Source of the DNA: Thermosynechococcus sp. CL-1
Lineage (GTDB): Bacteria; Cyanobacteriota; Cyanobacteriia; Thermosynechococcales; Thermosynechococcaceae
Direction: 5' to 3'
Length of the DNA stretch: 64,000 nucleotides
Assembly: GCF_008386235.1 (NCBI RefSeq)
Contig: NZ_CP040671.1
Location: 1,614,001-1,678,000, forward strand
A program made the position numbers and the translations under genes. This document shows positions 53,855 to 63,351 of the stretch, piece by piece (within the stretch, counting starts at the first letter, position 1; each line of letters opens with the position of its first letter). The notes below the pieces were generated by a model, which did not search any database, had not been told where the DNA came from, and saw nothing but the letters and a program-made list of their open reading frames with translations.

Positions 53855-55792
53855 ATGAAGATCAAATCCGTCCGCATTCGAAACTTCCGCTCGATAAAGG
53901 AACAGACTATCGAACTTGATGACTACACGTGCTTCGTCGGAGCCAACGGCTCAGGGAAGTCAAGTGTCCTGCATGCCCTCAACGTCTTCTTTGGTGAATC
54001 AGGGATACCCGGTCTCAACACGCGTTCGCTCAGTGAGGAGGATTTCCATGCCAAAAACACAACGGATCCTATCGAGATAACGATCACTTTTACAGACTTC
54101 TCAGAGGAAGCTAAGAATGAACTCCAGCATTATGTGCGCCATGATCAATTGGTTGTCTCAGTTGAGGCACAATTTGATCCTGTTACAAACACAGCCGAAG
54201 TAAAGCAGTACGGTCGCCGGATGGTTATCAAGGATTTCGCGCTGTTTTTTGAAGCCGAAAAAGCTGGGAAAAAGGTTGCTGATCTGAAGGATATATACAC
54301 CAGGGTGCGAGAGAAGTACCCTGATCTTCCGCATCCTGGCACGAAGGATGCAATGGTCCAAGCACTTCGTGAGTATGAAGAAAAGCACCCGGAATTGTGC
54401 GAAGAACTCCCTAGTGCGGACGAGTTCTATGGTGTATCAAAGGGTAAAAACCTTCTCGAGAAATACATCCAGTGGGTGTACGTGCCCGCAGTGAAGGAAG
54501 CGGCTAGCGAGCAGAAAGAGTCTAAGGACACAGCCCTAGGGAAGCTTTTGAGCCGCACGGTTCGGTCCAAAGTCAACCTCAACGAGTCATTTGATCCCAT
54601 CCGCAAGGAAATGCAGGAGAAGTACAGACAACTCCTTGCCGATAGTCAGGCACAGCTAACCGAAATATCTACAGCTCTGCGAAATCGGCTTGTGCAGTGG
54701 GCGCATCAAGACGCAACGCTTCGAGTGCAATGGTACCAGGACCCCGAAAAGGCGGTACGTGTTGATGAGCCTTTTGCTCAGGCCATTCTCGGTGAGGCAG
54801 GGTTTGAAGGGGAGCTTACACGTTTCGGGCACGGGCTTCAACGTTCGTTTATTCTCGCACTGCTCCAAGAACTCTCTGACAGAGACGACGCAGATCCACG
54901 GCTGATTCTCGCCTGTGAGGAGCCGGAGCTCTATCAGCATCCCCCACAAGCAAGGCATCTTTATAACGTGCTCGTGAAGCTGAGCGAACAGAACTCTCAA
55001 ATCTTGGTTACAACCCACAGTCCATACTTCATATCAGGTGAGAGATTCGAGAGTGTCCGGATGGTCCGCAAGGTCAATGGTGCTTCGTCTATTACTAGGA
55101 CCACCCATCAAGAGGTGGCAAATCAAATTGCGGCTGTGAAAGGCCAGCAACCTGTCGAACCGAGCGAGCAGTTGGCAAAGATCCATCAAGCACTCCAGCC
55201 TGAGCTCAGCGAAATATTCTTCGCGTCTAGGATCGTATTCGTCGAGGGGCTAGAGGATACTGCATATTTGACCACCTACCTTCACTTGCTCAACCGGTGG
55301 GATGAGTTCAGACGACTCGGCTGTCACATTGTCCCCACCGGTGGAAAAAGTCGGATGCTTCAACCTCTCGCGGTAGCCAGGTGCCTGCAGATCCCGACTC
55401 TCGCGGTACTGGATTCGGACGGCGACAAGCCGGACAAAAACGGAAGCAGGGAGCAACACCGCAGAGACAACAGCGCAATCCTCAAGTTATGCGGTGTATC
55501 TGATCCTGAGCCGTTCCCGACCAGTACGTTCTGGGGAGCCGCTGTAGTCATGTGGTCCTCAGACATCGGGCAGGTGGTTGAGCAAGAGATTGGAAAAGAG
55601 AACTGGGATGAGTTTCGATCTGAGGCAGATGCTAAATACGGGTCTGCCGGGAATCTACAGAAGAACGCGTTGCACATTGCATCGAGACTCCAGATAGCTT
55701 GGGATGCTGGCAAGAAATCGGATTCTCTCGAGAAGCTTTGCAATAAGATCATGGAGTTTGCTAATAAGAATGAAAATAGAGAGGAAAATTGA
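53855..55792 (+). CDS. OLD-family ATPase/TOPRIM endonuclease within the type III locus
   Basis: A 645-residue, apparently intact protein. The N-terminal ABC-type ATPase has Walker A FVGANGSGKSSVLHAL (residues 28-43), a signature-like LTRFGHGLQRSFILALL, Walker B LILACEEPELYQHP and the H loop TTHSPYF. The C-terminal TOPRIM domain has the catalytic Glu in VFVEGLEDTAYL (near 461) and the Asp pair in VLDSDGDK (near 519). OLD proteins are DNA nickases or nucleases that act in defence (P2 Old, GajA of Gabija). It overlaps mod by four bases and res by one, so it was part of the original operon. Its GC content is lower than that of mod and res. Confidence 0.9.
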   Translation: MKIKSVRIRNFRSIKEQTIELDDYTCFVGANGSGKSSVLHALNVFFGESGIPGLNTRSLSEEDFHAKNTTDPIEITITFTDFSEEAKNELQHYVRHDQLVVSVEAQFDPVTNTAEVKQYGRRMVIKDFALFFEAEKAGKKVADLKDIYTRVREKYPDLPHPGTKDAMVQALREYEEKHPELCEELPSADEFYGVSKGKNLLEKYIQWVYVPAVKEAASEQKESKDTALGKLLSRTVRSKVNLNESFDPIRKEMQEKYRQLLADSQAQLTEISTALRNRLVQWAHQDATLRVQWYQDPEKAVRVDEPFAQAILGEAGFEGELTRFGHGLQRSFILALLQELSDRDDADPRLILACEEPELYQHPPQARHLYNVLVKLSEQNSQILVTTHSPYFISGERFESVRMVRKVNGASSITRTTHQEVANQIAAVKGQQPVEPSEQLAKIHQALQPELSEIFFASRIVFVEGLEDTAYLTTYLHLLNRWDEFRRLGCHIVPTGGKSRMLQPLAVARCLQIPTLAVLDSDGDKPDKNGSREQHRRDNSAILKLCGVSDPEPFPTSTFWGAAVVMWSSDIGQVVEQEIGKENWDEFRSEADAKYGSAGNLQKNALHIASRLQIAWDAGKKSDSLEKLCNKIMEFANKNENREEN

Positions 55793-58684
55793 TGCCCAGC
55801 ACCACCATTGACCGCCTGATCATCAACTCGCCCTACGAGGAGCCGCAGCGGCACTGGCGTTACGACCGCGAGACGCGTATTTTCGAATTGGTGGAGGGCC
55901 GCCGCCCGGCGGGGTACGTGGTGGCGACGCCCGGCTCAAAAGCCTTCGATGACCCGGGCATCTTCGTCGAGATTCCGCTGGTCAACCAGATCCGCCCGCG
56001 CGTCAAGGCCTGGCGCGAGGCGGGCTATCCGGGCGTCACCAGCATCACCAAGCGGCTGCTGGAACATTGGACCGACCCCGAAAACTTTGACCGGCGGCGC
56101 TTCTTCTTCTGCCAGCTGGAGGCGGTGGAGACGCTCATCTGGCTGACCGAGGCCGCCCCCGCTGAGCGCACCGGCATCGAAATCCCCGGCGATGGCGGCG
56201 AGTACATCCGCCAATGCTGCAAGATGGCCACCGGTTCGGGCAAGACCATCGTCATGGCCTTGGTCATCGCCTGGCAGGTCCTGAACAAGGTGGCCAACCC
56301 GCAGGATGCCCGTTTCTCCAAAAACGTGCTGGTCATCGCCCCGGGGCTGACGGTCAAAAAGCGTCTGGAAGTGCTTTACCCCGCCGCGGACGGCAATTAC
56401 TACGAAGCCCTCGTCCTTGCTCGAGAAATTGCGCCAAGGCAAAGTGCTGGTGCGCAACTGGCACGCCCTCGCCTGGGAGAGCGAAGAACAGATCAAGAAA
56501 CGCAAGTCTGTGGACAAACGCGGGGTCAAAAGCGACGAGGCCTATACCCGCGAGGTGCTGGGCGAGATGGCCAATGCGCGCAACCTTCTGGTCATCAACG
56601 ACGAGGCTCACCACGCCTAGCGTGTGAACTGGGAGGCGGAAGGAAAGTATTTGCGGCAGCGGGATCTCAAGGATAGCGCCGCGGAGGCCACGGTGTGGAT
56701 CGGTGGGCTGGATCGCCTGCACCGCTCGCGGGGCATCCTCAGGTGCTATGATTTTTCCGCTACTCCCTTCACGCCTTCGGGCAAAAAGAGCAGCGAAGAG
56801 GCGCTCTTCGACTGGATCGTTAGCGACTTCGGCTTGAATGACGCCATCGAGTCTGGCCTAGTCAAGACCCCGCGCGTGGTGGTGCGCGACGATGCTGTCC
56901 CCGACGCTAAAACCTACAAGTCGCACCTTTACCACATCTACAACTACCCGGACGTGAAGAACGACTTAAACTGCAAGGCGCAGCCGGAGGAGCCGCTGCC
57001 CGACCTGGTGCTCAACGCCTACTACCTTTTAGGCTACGATTGGTGCGAGACGTGGAAGGCATGGAAGGCGGCCGGGCTGTCCACGCCGCCGGTGATGATC
57101 ACCGTCTGCAACCGCACCGAGACCGCGGCGCGCGTGAAGCACGCCTTCGATTCGCGGCGCATCCACATCGATGAACTGTGCGACCCAGAGCGCATCCTGC
57201 ATATCGACTCGAAGGTGCTCGATGAGGCGGAAACGAAAGAAGAGTTTTTCGTTTCGAGTGGTCAGTTTGTCGAAGATGAAGAAGGGGTCGAGGCAACGGC
57301 AGAAAACGCAAAACCAGCAACTCAAAACGCAAAACTCACCAAGGCCCAGCAGGCCGAGCGCTTGCGCCAGATGGTGGACACGGTGGGCAAGGTGGGACAG
57401 CCGGGCGAGAGAATCCAAAACGTCATCTCCGTCGGCATGCTCTCCGAGGGCTGGGACGCCAAGACGGTGACGCACATCATGGGACTGCGGGCGTTCACGT
57501 CGCAGCTGCTGTGCGAGCAGGTGGTCGGTCGCGGCTTGCGGCGCACTTCGTACGAAGTCAACCCGGAAACGGGGCTGTTCGAGCCGGAATACGTCAACAT
57601 CTTCGGCGTGCCCTTCACCTTCTTGCCCCACCAAACCTTCTTGCCCCACGAAGGCGGCGAGAACGACCCGCCACCGCCGCCCACGCCCAAGACCGCCGTT
57701 GAGCCAGACCCGACCAAGGCACAGCTCGAGATCCGCTGGCCGAATGTGGTGCGCATCGAGCGCGTCTTTCAACCGACGCTGACCTTGGACTGGTCGAAGG
57801 TGCGACCATTGGAACTGGACGCGGCGCAGACAGCGAAGGTCGCCGAGCTGGCGCCGATCCTCGAAGGCAAGCCAGACGTCACCCGGATCAACCGCATCAA
57901 GTTGGAGCGGCTGGCGGGGAAATTCCGCACCCAACGCATCATTTTCGAGACCGCGCGGGACGTGTTCGACCAGATGAAGCGCACTTGGCGGGGCAGCCGC
58001 GAGGTGTTGTTGGCTCAGCTCGTGCGTATCGTCGAGCAGTTCATCCGCTCCGACTGGATTGTCATCTCGCCGCTTGTTTTCCAGCAGGACGAATTGCGCC
58101 GACGGCTGATCATCACGCTGAACCTGTCGCGGGTGGTGCAGCATATATGGGAGGCGGTGCGGCAGGAAACCACCGGGCGGCTGGAGCCGGTCTTCGACCG
58201 CGATTATCCCATCCGTTCCACAGGCGAGATGCGCACTTGGTACACCGGCAAGCCCTGCGAGCGCACGGAGAAATCCCATATCAACGTCTGCGTCTACGAC
58301 AGCACATGGGAAGCGTCCGACGCCTTCGCGCTCGACAGCAGTGACGCGGTGGCTGCCTGGGTCAAGAATGACCACCTAGGCTTCGAAGTGCTCTACGTTT
58401 ATCGTGGTGTGGTGCGCAAGTATCGGCCTGATTTCCTGGTGCGGCTGAAGAACGGTGATCATCTGATTCTAGAAACAAAGGGTCAGGATACGGAGCAGGA
58501 CAAGGTGAAGCGTCAGTATCTTGCAGAGTGGTGCGAAGCTGTGAACGCGCACGGCGGCTTCGGGCGATGGCGCGCGGCAGTAGCGAAGACGCCCGGTGAG
58601 ATTCAGGATATAGCTATTCCAATAAAGAATGAGACATTATCCAGCACAATACTTGCGAATCACCTCATCAATCGAACTGTTTGA
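55792..58684 (+). pseudogene. Type III restriction enzyme subunit (Res) pseudogene
   Basis: An SF2 ATPase/endonuclease that would cleave DNA together with Mod. Walker A is CCKMATGSGKTIVMALV, the DEAH box is LLVINDEAHHA, motif III is YDFSATPFTPSG, and motif VI-like VVGRGLRRTSYEV is present. The C-terminal nuclease core is PDFLVRLKNGDHLILETKGQ. The gene is broken twice: a small deletion shifts the frame near 56,405, just before LLEKLRQGKVLVRNWH, and TGG became TAG at 56618-56620 right after DEAHHA. The last 25 codons come from the IS630 end at 58,607, so the natural C-terminus is lost. It is surely inactive as a full-length protein. Confidence 0.88.
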
Positions 58685-59374
58685 CCCTGCATACCTCCGC
58701 GCTCGCTTCAACACACTGAAGTCGTGCTCAATCACATTCAAATCAGGAGAGTATTTCGGTAAAAATAACACCGCGTGACCCGCCGCTTTCACCACTGCCT
58801 GCATCCCCCCTTGGGGATGAATCGGTGCATTATCCATCATCAACAACGACGGTCTCTTTAACGCCGGCAAACAGTACTGACTCAACCAACTCACATAACG
58901 CATTCAAATATCCTGAAAACAGCATTGGGGCGATGAAGTCTTTCTGGTATCTATACCGTCCTGCGACTCAACTCTCTCTTTTCTGACGCCTCCCCACTCA
59001 CTCTCCATCAATTCGTTGGCCTCGCGCTGACCACCCATACTCAGACTCCACTCGATCGCTGGGCACGGTCGATTAAACGGTCATCGGGATGGGTAGCAAC
59101 ATCCGCTGCTAAGGCCGCCCAATCCAGTTTCCAAGGACGACGGGGGACAACCGTGGGCGCTAAGTCCTCTCGCTTCAGCCAGCGATGGATGGTGGCGCGA
59201 CTGACCTGAAAGATTTGAGTCGCTTCACTGATTTTGCCACCTTGCTTGATGTAGGAGACAACCCGCTCTCGTCAGTCCAAGCTATAGCTCATGTTCTTGA
59301 GTAACATTCATGACGCTTTGAGTATAGCCTATCCCTCTTGAAAATATCTCACTCCCTTTCGAAATAGCTATATC
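58607..59374 (-). mobile_element. IS630-family element, internally deleted
   Basis: The ends are imperfect inverted repeats of about 35 bases: 58607-58641 (GATATAGCTATTCC...) and 59340-59374 (complement, starting GATATAGCTATTTC). I count about 28 of 35 matches, the outer 12 perfect. On the minus strand the transposase starts near 59,292 with MSYSLD, then a stop, then RERVVSYIKQGGKISEATQI and a helix-turn-helix ending in HRWLKRED. A deletion and frameshifts follow, and the open 88-codon C-terminal part (58637-58903) has LLMMDNAPIHPQGG and YSPDLNVIEHDFSVLKR. The element is dead. It truncates res. Confidence 0.88.
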
Positions 59375-59380
59375 TACCTG

Positions 59381-59477
59381 AACAGCCGTTTCCTATTCGG
59401 GTCAATATCTTGATAGGACGTAACTTTACGCCATAGCCAGACTACTGTTTCTCGTCATCCTTGTGAAAACGGCTGTT
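59381..59477. repeat. 11-bp inverted repeat between the IS630 and IS4 remnants
   Basis: AACAGCCGTTT (59381-59391) is matched by AAACGGCTGTT (59467-59477), framing about 75 bases. It fills the gap between the IS630 end and the point where IS4 similarity begins. It may be the scar of another small element; no coding sequence is seen. Confidence 0.5.
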
Positions 59478-59760
59478 ATTCCTGACTGATTGAGCCGATA
59501 AAACAAGGCTCTCATACTGTTTAAGCTGGCGTCCAAAATGTACGTCAGCCAGATTTTGAAGAGCAGTTGTGAGTTCAGGACGGGATAGTCGCAAGGGCTG
59601 AGGCGCCTGAGAATAGACTTGACAATAGCTCCAAAGGATGCCATAGTAAATTGACTGTTTTTTAATCTTTTAAGGGAAGAATACAATATTTCTTCTCTTT
59701 TTCCTACCTCTTCAAACTGTTGTTCAATACTTCTGCAAAGGAATAAGCCAATCATTTTAC
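59426..59760 (-). pseudogene. IS4-family transposase remnant, copy 2 (N-terminus only)
   Basis: The minus strand encodes IVKSILRRLSPCDYPVLNSQ, then LLFKIWLTYILDASLNSMRA, closely matching copy 1 at 10,360-10,932. Similarity stops after LFYRLNQSGIT near 59,478. All catalytic residues are gone. The true N-terminus extends to about 59,755 (MIGLFLCRSIEQQFEE). Confidence 0.85.
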
Positions 59761-59851
59761 CTTTGGAGAGAACGTTGCCTATTGACTGATAAACTTGATA
59801 GTCTCCTGAAGATTGATTTCAAAATATGGCCTATCTTTTTGGAGTGCATCT

Positions 59852-61156
59852 GTGAAGGTCGTTGTCGTTGGCAGTGGTGGTCGAGAGCACGCGATCGCTT
59901 GGAAATTACTCGATTCTCCTCGCGTGACACAGGTCTATTGTCTGCCGGGGAATGGGGGCACAGCCTGCCTGGAGCGGTGTGAGAATGTGGCCATTGCAGC
60001 CACCGACCTCACGGGTATTGGTGAATTTGCCAAAGAGAATAACGTTGATTTAGTGGTTGTCGGGCCAGAGGTTCCCTTGGCAGTGGGTTTGGCCGATCGC
60101 CTACAGGCACTAAAGATTCCTGTCTTTGGTCCTAGCCAAGCAGGGGCACAAATTGAAGCCAGTAAAGCTTGGGCAAAGGCGCTCATGCAGGCGGCTCAGA
60201 TTCCTACGGCCAAAGCAGCAGTGTTTGACAATTATGAGGCGGCCTCTCGTTATGTTCAAGCCCAAGGGGCACCCATTGTCATTAAGGCCGATGGTTTAGC
60301 GGCAGGTAAAGGAGTGACGGTAGCGGCCACCGAAGGGGAGGCGATCGCTGCCCTCGAGCGAATTTTTGGGGGTGAATTTGGCGCCGCTGGTCAACAGGTA
60401 GTCATTGAATCAGTACTAGAGGGGCAAGAGGTCTCCGTACTCGCCGTTACCGATGGCAAAACCATTCTGCCGCTGCTGCCCGCCCAAGACCACAAGCGCA
60501 TTGGCGAAGGGGACACAGGTCCAAATACTGGAGGAATGGGGGTCTATGCCCCTGTCCCTTGGGTGACACCAGAGTTAATGCAACGGATTCAACAGACGAT
60601 TCTTGAACCTGCCCTTGGGGCGTTGCAGGATCGGGGAATCCACTACTGTGGTGTGCTCTATGCCGGTCTGATGGTGACGTCCGCAGGGGATCCCTACGTG
60701 GTGGAATTTAACTGTCGCTTTGGTGATCCTGAAACCCAAGTCGTCCTCCCCCTCTTGGAAACTCCTCTGATTGAGGTGCTCTTGGCCTGTGTCGAGGGAC
60801 GCTTAGCCAGTTTGGGAGCATTGCAATGGCGCAAGGAGGTGGCTCTATCCGTCGTGATGGCAGCGGGGGGCTATCCGGGGAGTTACCGCAAGGGGGATGT
60901 GATTCACGGTATTCCCGCAGCGATCGCGCAGGGGGTTCTCGTTTTCCATGCTGGAACGCGCTGGCAGGAAGGGCAATGGTACACCAATGGCGGTCGGGTA
61001 TTGAACATTACCGCTTTGGCTCCTGATTTTGCCACGGCTCAAGCCAAGGCCTATGCTGGCGTCAGCGCTATTGAATTTGCTGACTGCTACTATCGTCGTG
61101 ACATTGGCTACCGTATTCTGGAATCATCGGCTCACAAAGGTGAATACCGTCCATGA
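59852..61156 (+). CDS. purD: Phosphoribosylamine-glycine ligase
   Basis: PurD joins glycine to phosphoribosylamine with ATP in purine synthesis. The N-terminus VVVVGSGGREHAIAWKL, the signature FNCRFGDPETQVVLPLL and the ATP-grasp motif IVIKADGLAAGKGV are all present. I take the GTG at 59852, with GGAG eight bases upstream. The 434-residue length is normal. It is the first core gene to the right of the island. Its stop overlaps the next gene (ATGA). Confidence 0.96.
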   Translation: MKVVVVGSGGREHAIAWKLLDSPRVTQVYCLPGNGGTACLERCENVAIAATDLTGIGEFAKENNVDLVVVGPEVPLAVGLADRLQALKIPVFGPSQAGAQIEASKAWAKALMQAAQIPTAKAAVFDNYEAASRYVQAQGAPIVIKADGLAAGKGVTVAATEGEAIAALERIFGGEFGAAGQQVVIESVLEGQEVSVLAVTDGKTILPLLPAQDHKRIGEGDTGPNTGGMGVYAPVPWVTPELMQRIQQTILEPALGALQDRGIHYCGVLYAGLMVTSAGDPYVVEFNCRFGDPETQVVLPLLETPLIEVLLACVEGRLASLGALQWRKEVALSVVMAAGGYPGSYRKGDVIHGIPAAIAQGVLVFHAGTRWQEGQWYTNGGRVLNITALAPDFATAQAKAYAGVSAIEFADCYYRRDIGYRILESSAHKGEYRP

Positions 61157-61446
61157 CCCTTCTCCCCCCAAAAACTAACCCATTACGCTGTTTAAGCGGT
61201 GCGCTCATTGCGGGCACCTTGGGGATTCTCCTTTATCGGCTAACAGGGGCGATCGCCTACGTCTTTGCCACTCACGCAGTGAGCTACCACAATCAACTGG
61301 TTTATAGCTTGGCCGTGGCCGTGCGCACCCTTGTGGTGGGCTTATGTACCCTCGCAACGGGGGTCTTGAGCATTATTGCCGTGGGTCTCGTGGCGCTGAC
61401 GCTGCAACTCCTTTGGGAACGCTGGGGACAACGGGAACAGGCTTAA
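61153..61446 (+). CDS. DUF3082 membrane protein
   Basis: This 97-residue cyanobacterial protein has two or three helices. The family-typical segments are NPLRCLSGALIAGTLGILLY and YSLAVAVRTLVVGLCTLATG. The function is unknown. It is translationally coupled to purD by a four-base overlap, and its stop overlaps that of the convergent ABC ATPase gene by four bases. Confidence 0.85.
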   Translation: MTLLPPKTNPLRCLSGALIAGTLGILLYRLTGAIAYVFATHAVSYHNQLVYSLAVAVRTLVVGLCTLATGVLSIIAVGLVALTLQLLWERWGQREQA

Positions 61447-62147
61447 CCGTCGCTGATTTTGCCATCTTCGATTTTGGTGAGGCGATCGGCAATGGCTGTA
61501 ATCCGTGGATCATGGGTAACAATCAACACTGTGCAGCCTTTTTGCTTTGCTAGCTCGTAGAGAATTTTGATCACCTGTTGGCCATTTTGGGAATCTAGGG
61601 AAGCCGTCGGTTCATCGGCAAAAATAATCTGCGGCTCACCCGCTAGGGCACGGGCAATGGCCACCCGCTGTTTCTGACCCCCAGAAAGATTTGCGGGCAC
61701 AAAGTTAAGGCGATCGCCCAAGCCAACGGCCTTGAGAAGCGCTGCTGCCTGTTCCTTCGCTTTTTTACCTTTAATGCCCTTAAGATTGAGGGCAATTTCA
61801 ACATTTTCCAGTGCGGTCAAGGCGGGGAAAAGATTAAAACTCTGAAAGACAAAGCCAATATTTTGCAGCCGAAATTTTGCCAGTGCAGCCTTGGACAGTT
61901 GCGTAATCTCTTGGCCTAAGACAACCACTTGGCCACTGGTGGGGGCAAGAATGCCGGCCAAAATCGAGAGCAGGGTGGTTTTCCCCGAACCCGAAGGTCC
62001 CATTAGCAGATGGATATGACCGCGCTGGACTTGCAGGTTAATGCCCTGAAGAACAGGGGTCTCGTGATGGCCAGAACGATAAACTTTAGTCAGATTGGTG
62101 GTGGCGATCGCCAGCCCAGTTGTTGTCACAGTGGCAAGTCTCATCAA
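61443..62147 (-). CDS. ABC transporter ATP-binding protein, DevA/LolD/MacB type
   Basis: A 234-residue ATPase. Walker A is LMGPSGSGKTTLLSILAG, the signature is NLSGGQKQRVAIARAL, Walker B is IIFADEPTASLDS, and the H loop is VLIVTHDPRI. The LQNIGFVFQSFNLFPALTAL Q loop and overall length match the DevA/LolD/MacB group. That group drives export of lipids or glycolipids, or release of lipoproteins. No permease gene is adjacent in this window. Confidence 0.9.
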   Translation of the reverse strand: MMRLATVTTTGLAIATTNLTKVYRSGHHETPVLQGINLQVQRGHIHLLMGPSGSGKTTLLSILAGILAPTSGQVVVLGQEITQLSKAALAKFRLQNIGFVFQSFNLFPALTALENVEIALNLKGIKGKKAKEQAAALLKAVGLGDRLNFVPANLSGGQKQRVAIARALAGEPQIIFADEPTASLDSQNGQQVIKILYELAKQKGCTVLIVTHDPRITAIADRLTKIEDGKISDG

Positions 62148-62163
62148 TCATTGATTAGCCGCA

Positions 62164-63351
62164 TTAGCCACGGGTGGCACTAGCAAAGCGGATTTTCAGG
62201 TAGTCCGCCTCCATTTTCGCGCCCACCGGTTGCAGTGCTGCTAATCCTTGGGGGAGCACCATATTACGACGATGGTTACCAATGCGGATATTCAACTCAT
62301 CTGCCGTCTTGTTCAGTTCAATTTTTTCCTTGGGTACCCCCGGTAGATAGAGTTCAAGGCTGTACTGGCCATCACTGGGCACCACCCGAATCGTTTGCTC
62401 TTGGTAATAGACCTGAGCTGGATCTTCATCAGCGTAGAGGGTCTCCTTCAGGCGGTGCAGTGCCGCTAAACCACAGAGTTCCTCAGCAAACAGGGGCACT
62501 TCCTTCACCGGTAGCGGGCGGAAATTGTCGTGAATTTCTTGACGGTATTGCTGCTGCATTTCTTTCCAGCGGGCAAAGAAGGGATCCTGTACCGTGTTCG
62601 GCAGAATACGGTTTGCAATGACTAAGTCGGTGGCCACGTTATAGAGGCTGAGATAGGCATGGGCGCGCAGCGACTCCTTAATGACCATCTTTTCTGGATT
62701 GGTGACCAAGCGCACTGAGGTTTGGGTGTTGTCGGTGAGGACTTTTTCAAGGGCTTCAATCTGCTCATAGAATTCATAGGGCGCATCCATCACCTCTTGA
62801 TCGGGCAAAGAGAACCCCACCAAGGGCTTGAAAATTGGCTCCACAATCGGTCGCAAGGCCACAGACATCCGCTGCAAAGGCTTATAGAAACGACGCATAT
62901 ACCAGCCGCTCACCTCGGGTAGGCTCAACAGCCGCAGTGCTGTGCCTGTGGGGGCAGAGTCAATAATTAAGACATCGTATTGGCCTTCGTCATAGTGGCG
63001 TTTCATGCGCACAAGGGCAAAAATTTCATCCATTCCCGGCAAAATTGCCAGTTCCTCGGCTTGAACGCCCTCTAGCCCGCGCGCTTGCAAGACTTGGGTA
63101 ATGTAGCGTTTGACAGCGCCCCAATTGTCCTCTAGTTCCATGAGGGCATCGAGTTCGGCTCCCCAGAGATTTTTGGCCACAGGCACAGGCACATGCCCCA
63201 ATTCGAGGTCAAAACTATCGGCAAGGGAGTGGGCAGGATCGGTGCTCAGCACCAGCGTTTTGTACCCCAGCTCAGCACAGCGTAACCCCGTTGCTGCCGC
63301 CACTGAGGTTTTACCAACGCCACCTTTGCCAGTCATTAAAATTACGCGCAT
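62164..63351 (-). CDS. Get3d-type ArsA/TRC40 ATPase with alpha-crystallin-like domain
   Basis: This 395-residue P-loop ATPase begins [20 protein letters not shown], with the deviant Walker A signature Lys. Switch motifs [14 protein letters not shown] and [16 protein letters not shown] follow. The C-terminal 85 residues (from about 310, [16 protein letters not shown]) form an alpha-crystallin-like sandwich. This arrangement defines the Get3d group of cyanobacteria and plastids. It lacks the Cys pair expected of eukaryotic Get3, and the client is unknown. Tail-anchored protein insertion is a guess by family. Confidence 0.9.
   Translation of the reverse strand: MRVILMTGKGGVGKTSVAAATGLRCAELGYKTLVLSTDPAHSLADSFDLELGHVPVPVAKNLWGAELDALMELEDNWGAVKRYITQVLQARGLEGVQAEELAILPGMDEIFALVRMKRHYDEGQYDVLIIDSAPTGTALRLLSLPEVSGWYMRRFYKPLQRMSVALRPIVEPIFKPLVGFSLPDQEVMDAPYEFYEQIEALEKVLTDNTQTSVRLVTNPEKMVIKESLRAHAYLSLYNVATDLVIANRILPNTVQDPFFARWKEMQQQYRQEIHDNFRPLPVKEVPLFAEELCGLAALHRLKETLYADEDPAQVYYQEQTIRVVPSDGQYSLELYLPGVPKEKIELNKTADELNIRIGNHRRNMVLPQGLAALQPVGAKMEADYLKIRFASATRG

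Larger units (their letters stand above)
50464..53858 (+). pseudogene. Type III DNA methyltransferase (Mod) pseudogene carrying an intein
   Basis: An adenine-specific, beta-class methyltransferase. Catalytic motif IV is [16 protein letters not shown]; the SAM motif I comes later as DPT/CGSGTTAYVAEQWGRRW. Three reading frames are used. From 50464 the first frame runs to HDII near 51,294, where one extra base shifts it to [16 protein letters not shown]. That frame runs to NLWNDT near 51,690, where a deletion removes the conserved segment before motif I and shifts it again to TTDLGDLVFDPT. The C-terminus appears shortened (LIGQPIESLKIMEID). A 288-codon intein interrupts motif I. The coding sequence overlaps the OLD gene by four bases. 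It is probably inactive. Confidence 0.85.

Noticed and set aside
57029-58375. A 448-codon minus-strand frame opposite res
   Set aside because: It mirrors the GC-rich res coding sequence, has His/Arg/Leu-rich composition with no domain, and no start signal.
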